From the IMG/VR virus record IMGVR_UViG_3300010885_002276, positions 1 through 34,717 of that record: a DNA stretch of 34,717 nt; one strand, given 5' to 3'. Each line of letters opens with the position of its first letter. The first letter of the stretch is position 1. The notes below the pieces were generated by a model. The model was not told where the DNA came from. It saw only the letters and a program-made list of their open reading frames with translations, and did not search any database. Of this stretch, positions 15,787-21,858 are shown piece by piece. The position numbers and the translations under genes are program-made. The stretch is from a virus.

Positions 15787-16219
15787 GCAATTTGATATGT
15801 TTGAACATGAAGACGATTACCACAAAACCTTCTGTCCGCATTGCCATCAAAAAATAAGAAAATTAAATCCTCACAGAATGTGTAGATCAAAGGTTGCACT
15901 GCTGGACTACATTGCCAAGCAAGATGATTGGGTGAAGATTTCAACAGGTAGCAAATTGCAATTAGTTGGCGATGCGGCTGTCTTGGCCTTGCGCCTTGAA
16001 TGGTTTGGGCTAATTGAGCATGGCCGCCAACGCTCAGGCTTGTACAGGGCTACCAAACAAGGCATAGATTTTTTACGAGGATTACACCAAGTACCTAGAG
16101 TAATTTGGTGTAGGGATGGAAAAGTTATTGAGCACGATTCAATTATGCAGTCCATTTATAGTGTCAAAAAAGTTGTGTTTGATAAAGAGTATTGGGATAA
16201 CTACCCCAAGGAATATTAA
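15779..16219 (+). CDS. Small zinc-ribbon protein with winged-helix-like C-terminus
   Basis: 146 residues from ATG 15779, with GGAGG 5 bases upstream. A CPHC pair at ~19-22 and a later Cys near RMCRS give an incomplete zinc-binding pattern. Residues ~55-105 (KLQLVGDAAVLALRLEWFGLIEH then RSGLYRATKQGIDFLRG) look like a winged-helix segment with the typical LYRAT-type wing. A regulator of phage or host transcription is possible, but the family is not named with confidence. The gene lies between rusA and a chain of small membrane proteins. Confidence 0.6.
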   Translation: MIKQFDMFEHEDDYHKTFCPHCHQKIRKLNPHRMCRSKVALLDYIAKQDDWVKISTGSKLQLVGDAAVLALRLEWFGLIEHGRQRSGLYRATKQGIDFLRGLHQVPRVIWCRDGKVIEHDSIMQSIYSVKKVVFDKEYWDNYPKEY

Positions 16220-16221
16220 CA

Positions 16222-16344
16222 ATGACCGATCTTTGGAACATTTTATTAATAACCTTGGTGCTGACGGGAGCGTTGTGCTGGCTGGTTATGATTTTATTAA
16301 CGACATATTTCTGGATGTGCAAGCGTCCGACTAGAGGCGAATGA
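16222..16344 (+). CDS. 40-residue single-span membrane protein
   Basis: ATG at 16222 with AAGGAAT about 8-10 bases upstream, two bases after the preceding stop. One hydrophobic segment covers residues ~5-31 (NILLITLVLTGALCWLVMILL), followed by WMCKRPTRGE with a positive end, implying cytoplasmic C-terminus by the positive-inside rule. The stop overlaps the next start. Small phage membrane proteins include holins and host-takeover factors; nothing decides between them. Confidence 0.65.
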   Translation: MTDLWNILLITLVLTGALCWLVMILLTTYFWMCKRPTRGE

Positions 16345-16676
16345 TGAGCGAAGACAGAGACCCGCACAAAGCAGTTGACTACATCCTGAAGCACGCCTCG
16401 TTGTTTGCCAAGGCCAAGGCCGAGCGCACCTACATCGAGCAGTACCGCAAGTCGCTAAAAGCCATCTTGATGAAGAGGTCAATGGAGTCCGCTATCGGAG
16501 CGCAGGAGCGAGAAGCCTACGCTCACCCAGAGATGCTGGAATTGATCAAGGGCTTGCAGGCGGCGGTGGAGATTGAGGAGAAGCTGAAGTGGGACATCAC
16601 CGCCGCAGAGATGCGCGTTGAGATATGGCGCACTGAGCAGGCCAACAATCGAGCAGAGGGAAAGGCGACGATGTGA
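16344..16676 (+). CDS. Conserved phage protein of unknown function, helical
   Basis: 110 residues. Two ATGs are adjacent (16341 and 16344); GAGG is 6 bases before the second, so 16344 is chosen. The protein is almost entirely helical and charged (HASLFAKAKAERTYIEQYRK, LIKGLQAAVEIEEKLKWDI, AEMRVEIWRTEQANN). I recall this widespread phage family, often near recombination genes, but its function is not established. Stop and next start overlap as TGATG. A DNA-recombination accessory is a guess from neighbours. Confidence 0.75.
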   Translation: MSEDRDPHKAVDYILKHASLFAKAKAERTYIEQYRKSLKAILMKRSMESAIGAQEREAYAHPEMLELIKGLQAAVEIEEKLKWDITAAEMRVEIWRTEQANNRAEGKATM

Positions 16677-16969
16677 TGCAGTCCCGCTATTTTCAATCTG
16701 GCGCACTGCATTTCATGGGGTTGGTGATGGTGGCGATTGATGATTTGATCACCCACAATGATTATCTTTTTGGCGCGGGTGCTGCGCTGCTCATTTATTC
16801 TTTATGGACTATGACATCTAAGCCTGAATTTGATTCAACAAAAAAGACGTGCCAAGTGTGCCGACTTCAGTTAGCCCAGAAATTGGGCAAGTCAAGCAAT
16901 GGGACTTCGCAGTGGCGATGCATTACTTGCCATGAACTTAAAAACCGCCAAGGTTTTACAAAGGGGTGA
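16676..16969 (+). CDS. Membrane protein with C-terminal zinc-ribbon-like motif
   Basis: 97 residues from ATG 16676 (overlaps the previous stop as TGATG). Two hydrophobic stretches (~10-27, FMGLVMVAIDDLI, and ~31-46, LFGAGAALLIYSLW) precede a soluble domain with Cys-x2-Cys (TCQVC) and Cys-x2-Cys (RCITC), a rubredoxin-like zinc ribbon. The soluble tail ends basic. Membrane topology with a cytoplasmic zinc module is unusual for so small a phage protein. Function not recognised. Confidence 0.6.
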   Translation: MQSRYFQSGALHFMGLVMVAIDDLITHNDYLFGAGAALLIYSLWTMTSKPEFDSTKKTCQVCRLQLAQKLGKSSNGTSQWRCITCHELKNRQGFTKG

Positions 16970-16971
16970 CC

Positions 16972-17214
16972 ATGAACCGTCGTTATTGCGATACGGGTCG
17001 CACCGAGTGCCCGCGCATTCCAGAATGCAAGTGGGACTGTCATTTTGATACAGCCAAGACTATCTCCATCAAGCTGGCGAAAGACATCCAAGAAGCGCCG
17101 AGCGAATGGTATTGGGTGTGGCAGTTTTTAGTTGGCATGATGTTCGCAGCCACGTTGGTGGCCTTAGCCTTTATGTTGCTGGCGGGGTTTTACGTTTGGA
17201 CGCTGTTGCTATGA
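16972..17214 (+). CDS. Small Cys-rich, single-span membrane protein
   Basis: 80 residues from ATG 16972, placed because AAGGGG lies 5 bases upstream; the in-frame GTG at 16966 overlaps that site. A Cys-rich N-terminal part (CDTGRTECPRIPECKWDC) may bind metal or form disulfides; residues ~52-78 form one strong transmembrane helix (FLVGMMFAATLVALAFMLLAG). The stop overlaps the Ref-like gene by ATGA. Function unknown. Confidence 0.65.
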   Translation: MNRRYCDTGRTECPRIPECKWDCHFDTAKTISIKLAKDIQEAPSEWYWVWQFLVGMMFAATLVALAFMLLAGFYVWTLLL

Positions 17215-17510
17215 CCACCATTGCAGAGAGAAAGCACATGAGCAGGGTGGCCGCACTTGGTTGCGCCGTTTGTAGACGCATGAATTACCCCGGCACGCCC
17301 GCTGAACTGCATCACAAAAGGGCAGGGACGGGGGCTGGAAGGCGCTCCAGTCACTTCGAGGTCATCCCACTATGCCCTGAGCACCACAGAGGCGCTACGG
17401 GCTTCCACGGCCTTGGGACTAAGGGATTCCCCAAGCACTATGGCTATGACGAGGCCGACCTGCTGCAAGATACTCTCGAACTGCTCGGTGTTGTCGAAAA
17501 GCAACATTAG
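17211..17510 (+). CDS. Ref-like HNH/zinc recombination nuclease
   Basis: 99 residues from ATG 17211 (ATGA overlap); a frame opening further up would run through the membrane gene. Motifs: Cys18-x2-Cys21, ELHH (His34-His35), SHFEVIPLC-P-EHH (His48, Cys55, His58, His59) and GFHGLG (His66). This matches the Ref/phage HNH family related to phage P1 Ref, a RecA-dependent nuclease. Known family role: a metal-dependent nuclease acting on DNA bound by RecA. Here it is the last gene of the replication operon, just before a promoter. Assignment is by motif and recollection, not a search. Confidence 0.75.
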   Translation: MTTIAERKHMSRVAALGCAVCRRMNYPGTPAELHHKRAGTGAGRRSSHFEVIPLCPEHHRGATGFHGLGTKGFPKHYGYDEADLLQDTLELLGVVEKQH

Positions 17511-17530
17511 GGTATGTCCTAATAAAATAA

Positions 17531-17560
17531 TTGTTGCATCGTTTAATTCTGTATTACACT
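17531..17560 (+). promoter_or_regulatory. Repeated promoter box, copy 1
   Basis: GTTTAAT (17541-17547), six bases, TTACACT (17554-17560). A TTGTTG at 17531-17536 lies 18 bases before TACACT, acceptable as a sigma70 -35. The leader to the next ATG contains ACAGCGAA (17606-17613). It would drive the gene at 17614 and those behind it. Confidence 0.75.
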
Positions 17561-17613
17561 AGCATCATCGACACAGCAATTTCGCACAGTCGATACAGTG
17601 AAGGAACAGCGAA

Positions 17614-17898
17614 ATGAACAACGATCTAAACCTCAACAGCGTAGACACCCTCGGTTCTTTGTTGGCGCAAATCAAAGACCTGACAGATCAGGCTGATGCG
17701 ATCAAAGACGGCATCAAAGAGTCTGCCTCTGCTGGCGGTGCAAAAGTAGTCGAGGGTGCGCTCTTCAAGGCCACTTACATCGAGAGCAACCGCACGGTGT
17801 TCGACAAGGACGCATTTATCAAAGCCTTCGGCGCAGAGGCTTACGCCAAGTACACCAAGGTCAGCGCAGTGTTCAGCGTCAAGGTCACATCACGTTAA
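17614..17898 (+). CDS. Conserved small phage protein
   Basis: 94 residues, ATG with AAGGA upstream after the leader ACAGCGAA. The N-terminal half is a helix with a hydrophobic seam (VDTLGSLLAQIKDLTDQADAI). The C-terminal half is beta-rich (GALFKATYIESNRTVFDKDA) with the ending FSVKVTSR. I recall related phage proteins that lie near recombination genes; function is not established. It is the first gene behind promoter copy 1, implying early expression. Confidence 0.8.
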   Translation: MNNDLNLNSVDTLGSLLAQIKDLTDQADAIKDGIKESASAGGAKVVEGALFKATYIESNRTVFDKDAFIKAFGAEAYAKYTKVSAVFSVKVTSR

Positions 17899-17905
17899 TC
17901 AACCC

Positions 17906-17921
17906 AGCCCCTTCGGGGGCT
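17906..17921 (+). promoter_or_regulatory. UUCG-capped hairpin in the intergenic leader
   Basis: AGCCCC (17906-17911), loop TTCG, GGGGCT (17916-17921): a perfect 6-bp stem with a stable UUCG loop. No T-run follows; ACAGCGAAGGAG comes directly after, so it more likely stabilises or shields mRNA than terminates. Confidence 0.65.
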
Positions 17922-17939
17922 ACAGCGAAGGAGAGCGAA

Positions 17940-18128
17940 ATGGATAGTTTTACAGCAACAGGTTTGGCAGAGGGCTTCATCGAAGCCGAGAGCGAAGAGC
18001 AAGTAATCGAGGCATGGCAATACCTTGTCGACACTGGCCTCGCATGGAGACTGCAAGGCTGGTTTGGCCGCACAGCCCAGCACCTTATCAACGAAGGCGT
18101 GATCAGCGCACCAGAGGTGACGGCATGA
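17940..18128 (+). CDS. Conserved small phage protein
   Basis: 62 residues, ATG preceded by AAGGAG. Sequence MDSFTATGLAEGFIEAESEE, followed by VIEAWQYLVDTGLAWRLQGW and FGRTAQHLINEGVIS. This type is familiar to me from many phages and is compact and mostly helical. It overlaps the next start by ATGA. The known families are uncharacterised; a host-directed or regulatory role is only a guess from early position. Confidence 0.75.
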   Translation: MDSFTATGLAEGFIEAESEEQVIEAWQYLVDTGLAWRLQGWFGRTAQHLINEGVISAPEVTA

Positions 18129-18319
18129 AACCACATTTAAGTTACAGCGAACGCGGTTGGATTTTGATTTACCAAGGCTCACCACTTTGCGACTACAAAA
18201 AAACCAAAGAAGAGGTCATGGCAGTAGTGAAGTTTTTTAAGATCACATTGCCAGACTGCACATGGAACGGTGACCGTAGTGAGTGGGTTATTACGAACAC
18301 AATTGAGGAGGTGGCATGA
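18125..18319 (+). CDS. Small hypothetical protein
   Basis: 64 residues. The start at 18125 overlaps the preceding stop by ATGA; a longer frame (from 18014) would run inside the previous gene and is rejected. Aromatic and basic residues dominate (YSERGWILIYQGSP, KKTKEEVMAVVKFFKI), and WNGDRSEWVITNTIEE follows. No motif identifies it. Next start overlaps by ATGA. Confidence 0.7.
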   Translation: MKPHLSYSERGWILIYQGSPLCDYKKTKEEVMAVVKFFKITLPDCTWNGDRSEWVITNTIEEVA

Positions 18320-18501
18320 AACACACCGAGCACCAATACGTCGACCTTGGCTATCGTTTTGAAAAGGCCACCAGCCCAGCGGCTGGGCAAGCCACCGCGC
18401 AGGCCATTAGAACCCTGCTGGAGGCCGAAACGATTGAAGACCGAACCGAGGCCCGCTACCTTGTCGAGCGTGGCCGTCAAGAGGCAAGGGAGACAGCATG
18501 A
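18316..18501 (+). CDS. Small hypothetical protein, helical
   Basis: 61 residues, ATG after GAGGTGGC. The helical charged stretch (AQAIRTLLEAETIEDRTEAR then YLVERGRQEARET) is preceded by YVDLGYRFEKAT. ATGA joins it to both neighbours, marking a coupled run of tiny genes. Function unknown. Confidence 0.7.
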   Translation: MKHTEHQYVDLGYRFEKATSPAAGQATAQAIRTLLEAETIEDRTEARYLVERGRQEARETA

Positions 18502-18674
18502 CGCTGGAGTTTTACGGGCGTGCCATAGAACTGTTCTGGCAATCTTCTGCAAACAAGGGCTGGAAGTACCTTTACACAACCAATGCTTTTCGCACTTGCC
18601 GAGAGGCAGTGGCGGACGCCAAAGTTACCTTCCCCCAACTTTCAATCAAGGGCAACTTTGCCAAAAGGAAATAG
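18498..18674 (+). CDS. Small hypothetical protein (58 residues)
   Basis: ATG at 18498 overlaps the preceding stop. Sequence TLEFYGRAIELFWQSSANKG, followed by WKYLYTTNAFRTCREAVADA and a basic end GNFAKRK. Its last codons supply AAAAGGAA, the ribosome site of the following gene. It ends with a TAG stop, so amber is not recoded in this phage. Function not recognised. Confidence 0.65.
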   Translation: MTLEFYGRAIELFWQSSANKGWKYLYTTNAFRTCREAVADAKVTFPQLSIKGNFAKRK

Positions 18675-18675
18675 C

Positions 18676-19017
18676 ATGAACATCGACCACATCATCACTG
18701 ACGCAAAGACGGGCAAATTTAAGTGTGAGTTTTGCGGGACGGAGGAGTCTCGGCCTTTCATGCCAGAACCCATTGACGTCACTCTTGACGCAATGGATTA
18801 TTTCATCGGCAATCATAAATATTGCAGCAAACCACCAGCGGAGGCAGTTATGTCAGAGTACATCAAGGGATTCGACGCAGGCTATTCATACGTCCTAACC
18901 GAAGTCGAGAAGTGGATCAAGCGTAAGGAGTACGACCCCCAGTGCATAGCCCTTGAACTGTCGTTGCTGGCTCACCTCAAAATGGAAAAGGAAAACGGCA
19001 CTAGGGAAAGTACCTAA
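18676..19017 (+). CDS. Small protein with Cys-x2-Cys zinc motif
   Basis: 113 residues, ATG 18676 with AAGGA upstream. CEFCG at ~17-21 and a later lone Cys in HKYCSKPP suggest an incomplete zinc site. The second half is helical (VMSEYIKGFDAGYSYVLTEVE, LELSLLAHLKMEKENG). A longer frame to 18583 has no ribosome site and is rejected. Function unknown; it closes the run of genes before promoter copy 2. Confidence 0.7.
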   Translation: MNIDHIITDAKTGKFKCEFCGTEESRPFMPEPIDVTLDAMDYFIGNHKYCSKPPAEAVMSEYIKGFDAGYSYVLTEVEKWIKRKEYDPQCIALELSLLAHLKMEKENGTREST

Positions 19018-19034
19018 AAAATAATTTGAAATAG

Positions 19035-19064
19035 TTGTTGACTCGTTTAATCTGGGGTTATACT
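19035..19064 (+). promoter_or_regulatory. Repeated promoter box, copy 2
   Basis: TTGTTG (19035-19040), 18-base spacer containing GTTTAAT (19045-19051), then TTATACT (19058-19064). This is the copy closest to a sigma70 consensus. ACAGCGAA follows at 19088-19095 in the leader of the ArdC gene. Confidence 0.8.
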
Positions 19065-19112
19065 AAACACACTGCAACATCGCAGTAACAGCGAAACTAA
19101 CGAAAGCGAATC

Positions 19113-19895
19113 ATGGAAAAAGCAAACTTCTCCCAACTGCTCAACGATGCCATTAGCCAGCCCGGCATCATCAGCAAGTGCTACAGCACCTTCCACGGTT
19201 ACAGCATTGGCAACCAACTTCTGGCCTATAGCCAGTGCATCGCCCGCGACATCCCTATTGGCCCCATCGCCACCTTTAAGAAGTGGAAAGACCTTGGCCG
19301 CTCAGTGAGCAAAGACCAGAAGGCCATTGCCTTGGTTATGCCCGTTACCATTGCCAAAAAGGATGAGGCAGGCGAAAAGACTGGCGACGTGTTCAGCCTG
19401 TTCACCCTGCGCAACAACTGGTTCGTGCTTGGCCAAACCGAAGGCGAAGAGTACGTCAACGAGGTGGTGATTCCATCATGGGACAAGGCCAAGGCTCTTG
19501 AGACTCTTAACATCACTGAGGTTTCGTTCAACCACACCGACGGCAATTGCCAAGGCTATGCAGTAGGCCAAAACATCGCCGTCAACCCTGTGGCCGTGTT
19601 ACCCCACAAAACCCGCTTCCATGAATTGGCTCACGTTGTGCTCGGCCACACCAAGGAAGGTCAACTGTCCGACAGTGAGAGCACACCGAAGGATGTGCGC
19701 GAAGTTGAGGCGGAAGGCGTCGCCTACATCCTGTGCGCATTGCTCAACCTGTCTGGCTTGCACGAGTCACGCGGCTACATCCAAAGCTGGTTGCAAGGCG
19801 CTGAGATCACCGACAAGACAGCCCAACGCATTTTCAGCACCGCCAACAAAATTCTTGAGGCTGGTCAACATAAGGGTAAGTCCTTAGAGAAATAA
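19113..19895 (+). CDS. ardC: ArdC-like anti-restriction protein, zincin domain
   Basis: 260 residues. The N-terminal part (~1-75: FHGYSIGNQLLAYSQCI, FKKWKDLGRSVSKDQKAI) matches the ArdC N-terminal domain, known to bind ssDNA. The C-terminal half carries FHELAHVVLGH (His170-Glu171-x2-His174), a zincin zinc-binding motif, with EVEAEGVAYIL downstream (Glu200 as candidate third ligand or family Glu). Family knowledge: ArdC protects incoming plasmid or phage DNA against type I restriction. The gene has its own promoter box (copy 2), consistent with immediate-early expression. Length is close to phage ArdC proteins. Assigned with confidence at family level; the protection target is not visible. Confidence 0.9.
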   Translation: MEKANFSQLLNDAISQPGIISKCYSTFHGYSIGNQLLAYSQCIARDIPIGPIATFKKWKDLGRSVSKDQKAIALVMPVTIAKKDEAGEKTGDVFSLFTLRNNWFVLGQTEGEEYVNEVVIPSWDKAKALETLNITEVSFNHTDGNCQGYAVGQNIAVNPVAVLPHKTRFHELAHVVLGHTKEGQLSDSESTPKDVREVEAEGVAYILCALLNLSGLHESRGYIQSWLQGAEITDKTAQRIFSTANKILEAGQHKGKSLEK

Positions 19896-19921
19896 ATTAA
19901 GCAAGGGGGTTGACGGCCCCT

Positions 19922-19943
19922 TTGTTTAATGTAGAATTACACT
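19922..19943 (+). promoter_or_regulatory. Repeated promoter box, copy 3
   Basis: GTTTAAT (19924-19930), six bases, TTACACT (19937-19943). A TTGACG at 19910-19915 is 22 bases from TACACT, too far for a normal -35, so the conserved core may matter more than -35. The 21 bases 19922-19942 are identical to copy 4. ACAGCGAA follows at 19970-19977. Confidence 0.7.
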
Positions 19944-19990
19944 CATGCACCGAACATCTCGATGCTACAACAGCGAATCAGGAGCGAACC

Positions 19991-20818
19991 ATGACACACC
20001 CCTTTGAAAAAGCAGGCTTAGGTAAGGCCCCATTTTCTTGCACGCACGTCAGCCAGAATTTGTTCTATTTACCCGATGGAACCTGCAAGGCTGGTGGCTG
20101 CTGCGACTATTGCGGCACGGGCATTCGCTGGGAATTTTGGATCAAGGGTAGCGTGGCTGGTGCAAAGCAGTTTAAAGTTGGCTGCGATTGCGTTGCCAAG
20201 ACTGGCTGGGGCATCGAAGGTTTTGAGAAAGTTCGCGCAGACAACGCGAAAGTCCGCCGTCAAGAGGGCGCAGAAAAACGTGCAGAGAAACGTCGCGAGG
20301 AGCGTAAGGCTTGGATTGATGAGCAGCACGCTAACAGAGCCATTGAACGCGCTGAGGCTACCAAAGTATGGCGTGAGGCCAACAGCGCCTTAGCGGCCCG
20401 TTTGGATTCCTACACTGGCAAAAATGACTTCCTGTTGTCAATGATTGAGCGGATCGGGTACTGGGGCACACTGTCAAGCAAGCAAATGGAAGCTGCTGAG
20501 TCTTGCTTTGCTGCGTTAGACCGCGCTGAAGTTGCGCGTTTGACCAGCAAGCACATCGGCGCAGTAGGCGACAAGGTTACCCTGACTATTACAGTCGAGC
20601 GCATTGTGGTGCTCAAGTCCGAGTTCTACGGCGACAACTACATCACCATCGCCACCGATGAGCAGGGCAACACGATTGTCTACAAAGGCCGTACCGACAT
20701 CGGCGGCAAGGGCGACACCTGCACCATCAAGGCCAGCGTCAAAGACCACACCGAGTACAACGGTGTGAAGCAGACACTCATTCAGCGCCCAAAGGTGCTG
20801 GAAGTGGCGCAAGGGTAA
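19991..20818 (+). CDS. Cys-rich phage protein with probable OB-like C-terminus
   Basis: 275 residues from ATG 19991 (AGGAG upstream); a TTG further up lies in the promoter region and is rejected. Residues ~17-67 contain seven Cys (C17, C32, C37, C38, C41, C65, C67), a zinc-cluster pattern with CCDYCG and GCDC. A charged coiled-coil stretch follows (~80-125, KVRRQEGAEKRAEKRREERK). The C-terminal ~90 residues are beta-rich (TLTITVERIVVLKSEFYGDN, then YITIATDEQGNTIVYKG, then TCTIKASVKDHTEYNGVKQT), a pattern I associate with OB-like nucleic-acid-binding phage proteins. It has its own promoter box. Function unproven; a nucleic-acid-binding role is inferred. Confidence 0.7.
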   Translation: MTHPFEKAGLGKAPFSCTHVSQNLFYLPDGTCKAGGCCDYCGTGIRWEFWIKGSVAGAKQFKVGCDCVAKTGWGIEGFEKVRADNAKVRRQEGAEKRAEKRREERKAWIDEQHANRAIERAEATKVWREANSALAARLDSYTGKNDFLLSMIERIGYWGTLSSKQMEAAESCFAALDRAEVARLTSKHIGAVGDKVTLTITVERIVVLKSEFYGDNYITIATDEQGNTIVYKGRTDIGGKGDTCTIKASVKDHTEYNGVKQTLIQRPKVLEVAQG

Positions 20819-20859
20819 GCACTTAAAAAATATTTGCGTCAACCTTCTTGTGGGGTTGA

Positions 20860-20881
20860 TTGTTTAATGTAGAATTACACC
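20860..20881 (+). promoter_or_regulatory. Repeated promoter box, copy 4
   Basis: GTTTAAT (20862-20868), six bases, TTACACC (20875-20881). Identical to copy 3 over 21 bases (20860-20880). The leader is short (22 bases) and has ACAGCGAA (20886-20893) followed by AAGGAAT before the ATG at 20904. Confidence 0.7.
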
Positions 20882-20903
20882 ATCAACAGCGAAGGAATTT
20901 AAA

Positions 20904-21098
20904 ATGTCACAAGAAATTGAAACAATCATCAGCACCGAGAACGGTGTTCGTGTCAGCGTTAGTGAGTGGTATGACGGCTGTGTTTGGCTGAGTCTTATCA
21001 ACCGAGGCAGTTCGGCATACACCTCATTGACTCGCGCTGAGGCTGATCAACTGCTGGCAGGGTTGCAGGCCATCTTGAGCAAAGAGGTGTCTACATGA
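20904..21098 (+). CDS. Small hypothetical protein
   Basis: 64 residues, first gene behind promoter copy 4, AAGGA upstream. The N-terminus is beta-like (IETIISTENGVRVSVSEWYD), the end helical (LTRAEADQLLAGLQAILSKE). Joined to the next gene by ATGA. No family recognised; its place suggests an early host-interaction protein. Confidence 0.75.
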   Translation: MSQEIETIISTENGVRVSVSEWYDGCVWLSLINRGSSAYTSLTRAEADQLLAGLQAILSKEVST

Positions 21099-21295
21099 CG
21101 GACGACATCAAGTATCGAGATGCATTCCCGAAGGACTACAAGCCTTCTAGGGAGTGGCAGGGCGTGAACCTCGACGACATTGACCACCAGTGGAAACTGT
21201 CCAAGGAGGTACACCCATCATTCGGGCAACAACTAGGGCATTTTGCCGCAGGCATTGACCACACACTGAAGGAGCGCAACCATGACACAAAATAA
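21095..21295 (+). CDS. Small hypothetical protein
   Basis: 66 residues, ATGA overlap at its start. Acidic and aromatic (KYRDAFPKDYKPSREWQGVN, LDDIDHQWKLSKEVHPSFGQ). The last codons, CTGAAGGAGCGCAAC, encode LKERN and at the same time hold the ribosome site of the next gene. Function unknown. Confidence 0.7.
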   Translation: MTDDIKYRDAFPKDYKPSREWQGVNLDDIDHQWKLSKEVHPSFGQQLGHFAAGIDHTLKERNHDTK

Positions 21296-21407
21296 ATTCA
21301 CTGAGCAGTTGCAGGCTGAGGAGGCCCGCATCGCTGAGTTAATTGCCGAGGGCATGAGTCGCTCAGACGCTCAGGCCGTGATGGAAGCCGAGGAGGTGTC
21401 GGAATGA
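21282..21407 (+). CDS. Small acidic helical protein (41 residues)
   Basis: ATG at 21282 with AAGGAG upstream, inside the end of the previous gene (14-base overlap). Single acidic helix (FTEQLQAEEARIAELIAEG, then DAQAVMEAEEVSE). Stop overlaps the next start by ATGA. Such Glu/Ala helices commonly bind a host protein, but nothing identifies a target. Confidence 0.65.
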   Translation: MTQNKFTEQLQAEEARIAELIAEGMSRSDAQAVMEAEEVSE

Positions 21408-21610
21408 CTACGAACACAGGTGGGCCAGCGTTTCCTTTACATAACCACGGCGCACAGACTCTTGGTTTGGAAATCACAGGCATGACCCTGCGCGATTACT
21501 TTGCGGCCAAGGCTATGCAAGCGTTAATTGACAACGATGGTTTATTTTCAGAGATACCAACACAAGCATACGCATTGGCAGACGCCATGCTGAAAGCGAG
21601 AGACGCATGA
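21404..21610 (+). CDS. Conserved small phage protein (GMTLRDYFAAKAM type)
   Basis: 68 residues containing GMTLRDYFAAKAMQALID, a signature of a family common in phages and prophages of proteobacteria. The start is coupled to the previous gene by ATGA. The sequence ends LADAMLKARDA. Known homologues are uncharacterised. It closes one coupled run just before the hairpin-rich leader at 21613. Confidence 0.8.
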   Translation: MTTNTGGPAFPLHNHGAQTLGLEITGMTLRDYFAAKAMQALIDNDGLFSEIPTQAYALADAMLKARDA

Positions 21611-21612
21611 AA

Positions 21613-21648
21613 ACAGGCTACCCACACTGCCTGTTTTTAAAGTGTGGG
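21613..21648 (+). promoter_or_regulatory. Pseudoknot-capable leader with overlapping terminator-like hairpin
   Basis: Stem 1 pairs ACAGGC (21613-21618) with GCCTGT (21629-21634), followed by TTTT: a short terminator-like hairpin. Its loop, CCCACACT (21621-21628), is fully complementary to AGTGTGGG (21641-21648). The two stems can form an H-type pseudoknot (loops of 2 and 6 bases) or be alternative structures. A Shine-Dalgarno GGAG comes 6 bases later (21655). Confidence 0.55.
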
Positions 21649-21667
21649 ACAAATGGAGATAAAACCC

Positions 21668-21811
21668 ATGGAAAACGAAATCAAAACTGCAATCAAACTG
21701 CTGTCTACAAAAATTGATGGCGCTGTGACAGGTAACGATGCGTTGAAATTTACTCAAGCAGCATTAAATCTTGCTCACGTACTTGCAACGATGGAACACC
21801 TTAAAAAGTAA
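21668..21811 (+). CDS. Small conserved helical phage protein (47 residues)
   Basis: ATG 21668 with GGAG 9 bases upstream; an in-frame ATG at 21653 overlaps that site and is less likely. Sequence MENEIKTAIKLLSTKIDGAV, followed by LKFTQAALNLAHVLATMEHL, entirely helical. I recall similar tiny proteins in many environmental phages, function unknown. It sits alone between two RNA structures (21613-21648 and 21820-21841), suggesting post-transcriptional control. Confidence 0.7.
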   Translation: MENEIKTAIKLLSTKIDGAVTGNDALKFTQAALNLAHVLATMEHLKK

Positions 21812-21819
21812 GCCAAACT

Positions 21820-21841
21820 GCACCCGCCTTCGGGTGGGTGC
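21820..21841 (+). promoter_or_regulatory. UUCG hairpin, possible weak terminator or mRNA stabiliser
   Basis: GCACCCGCC (21820-21828), loop TTCG, GGTGGGTGC (21833-21841): a 9-bp stem with one G-T pair and a stable loop. Only TTCT follows, so termination would be weak. AAGGAG of the next gene begins shortly after. Confidence 0.65.
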
Positions 21842-21858
21842 TTCTAAGGAGAAACAGA

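Noticed and set aside
17106-17210. Upstream extension of the Ref-like gene
   Set aside because: It runs through the coding region of the membrane protein in another frame; the ATG at 17211 has the ATGA overlap.
18672-18674. Amber stop recoding in this phage
   Set aside because: TAG ends several genes normally (18674, 17510, 34290) and no confident gene contains an internal TAG.
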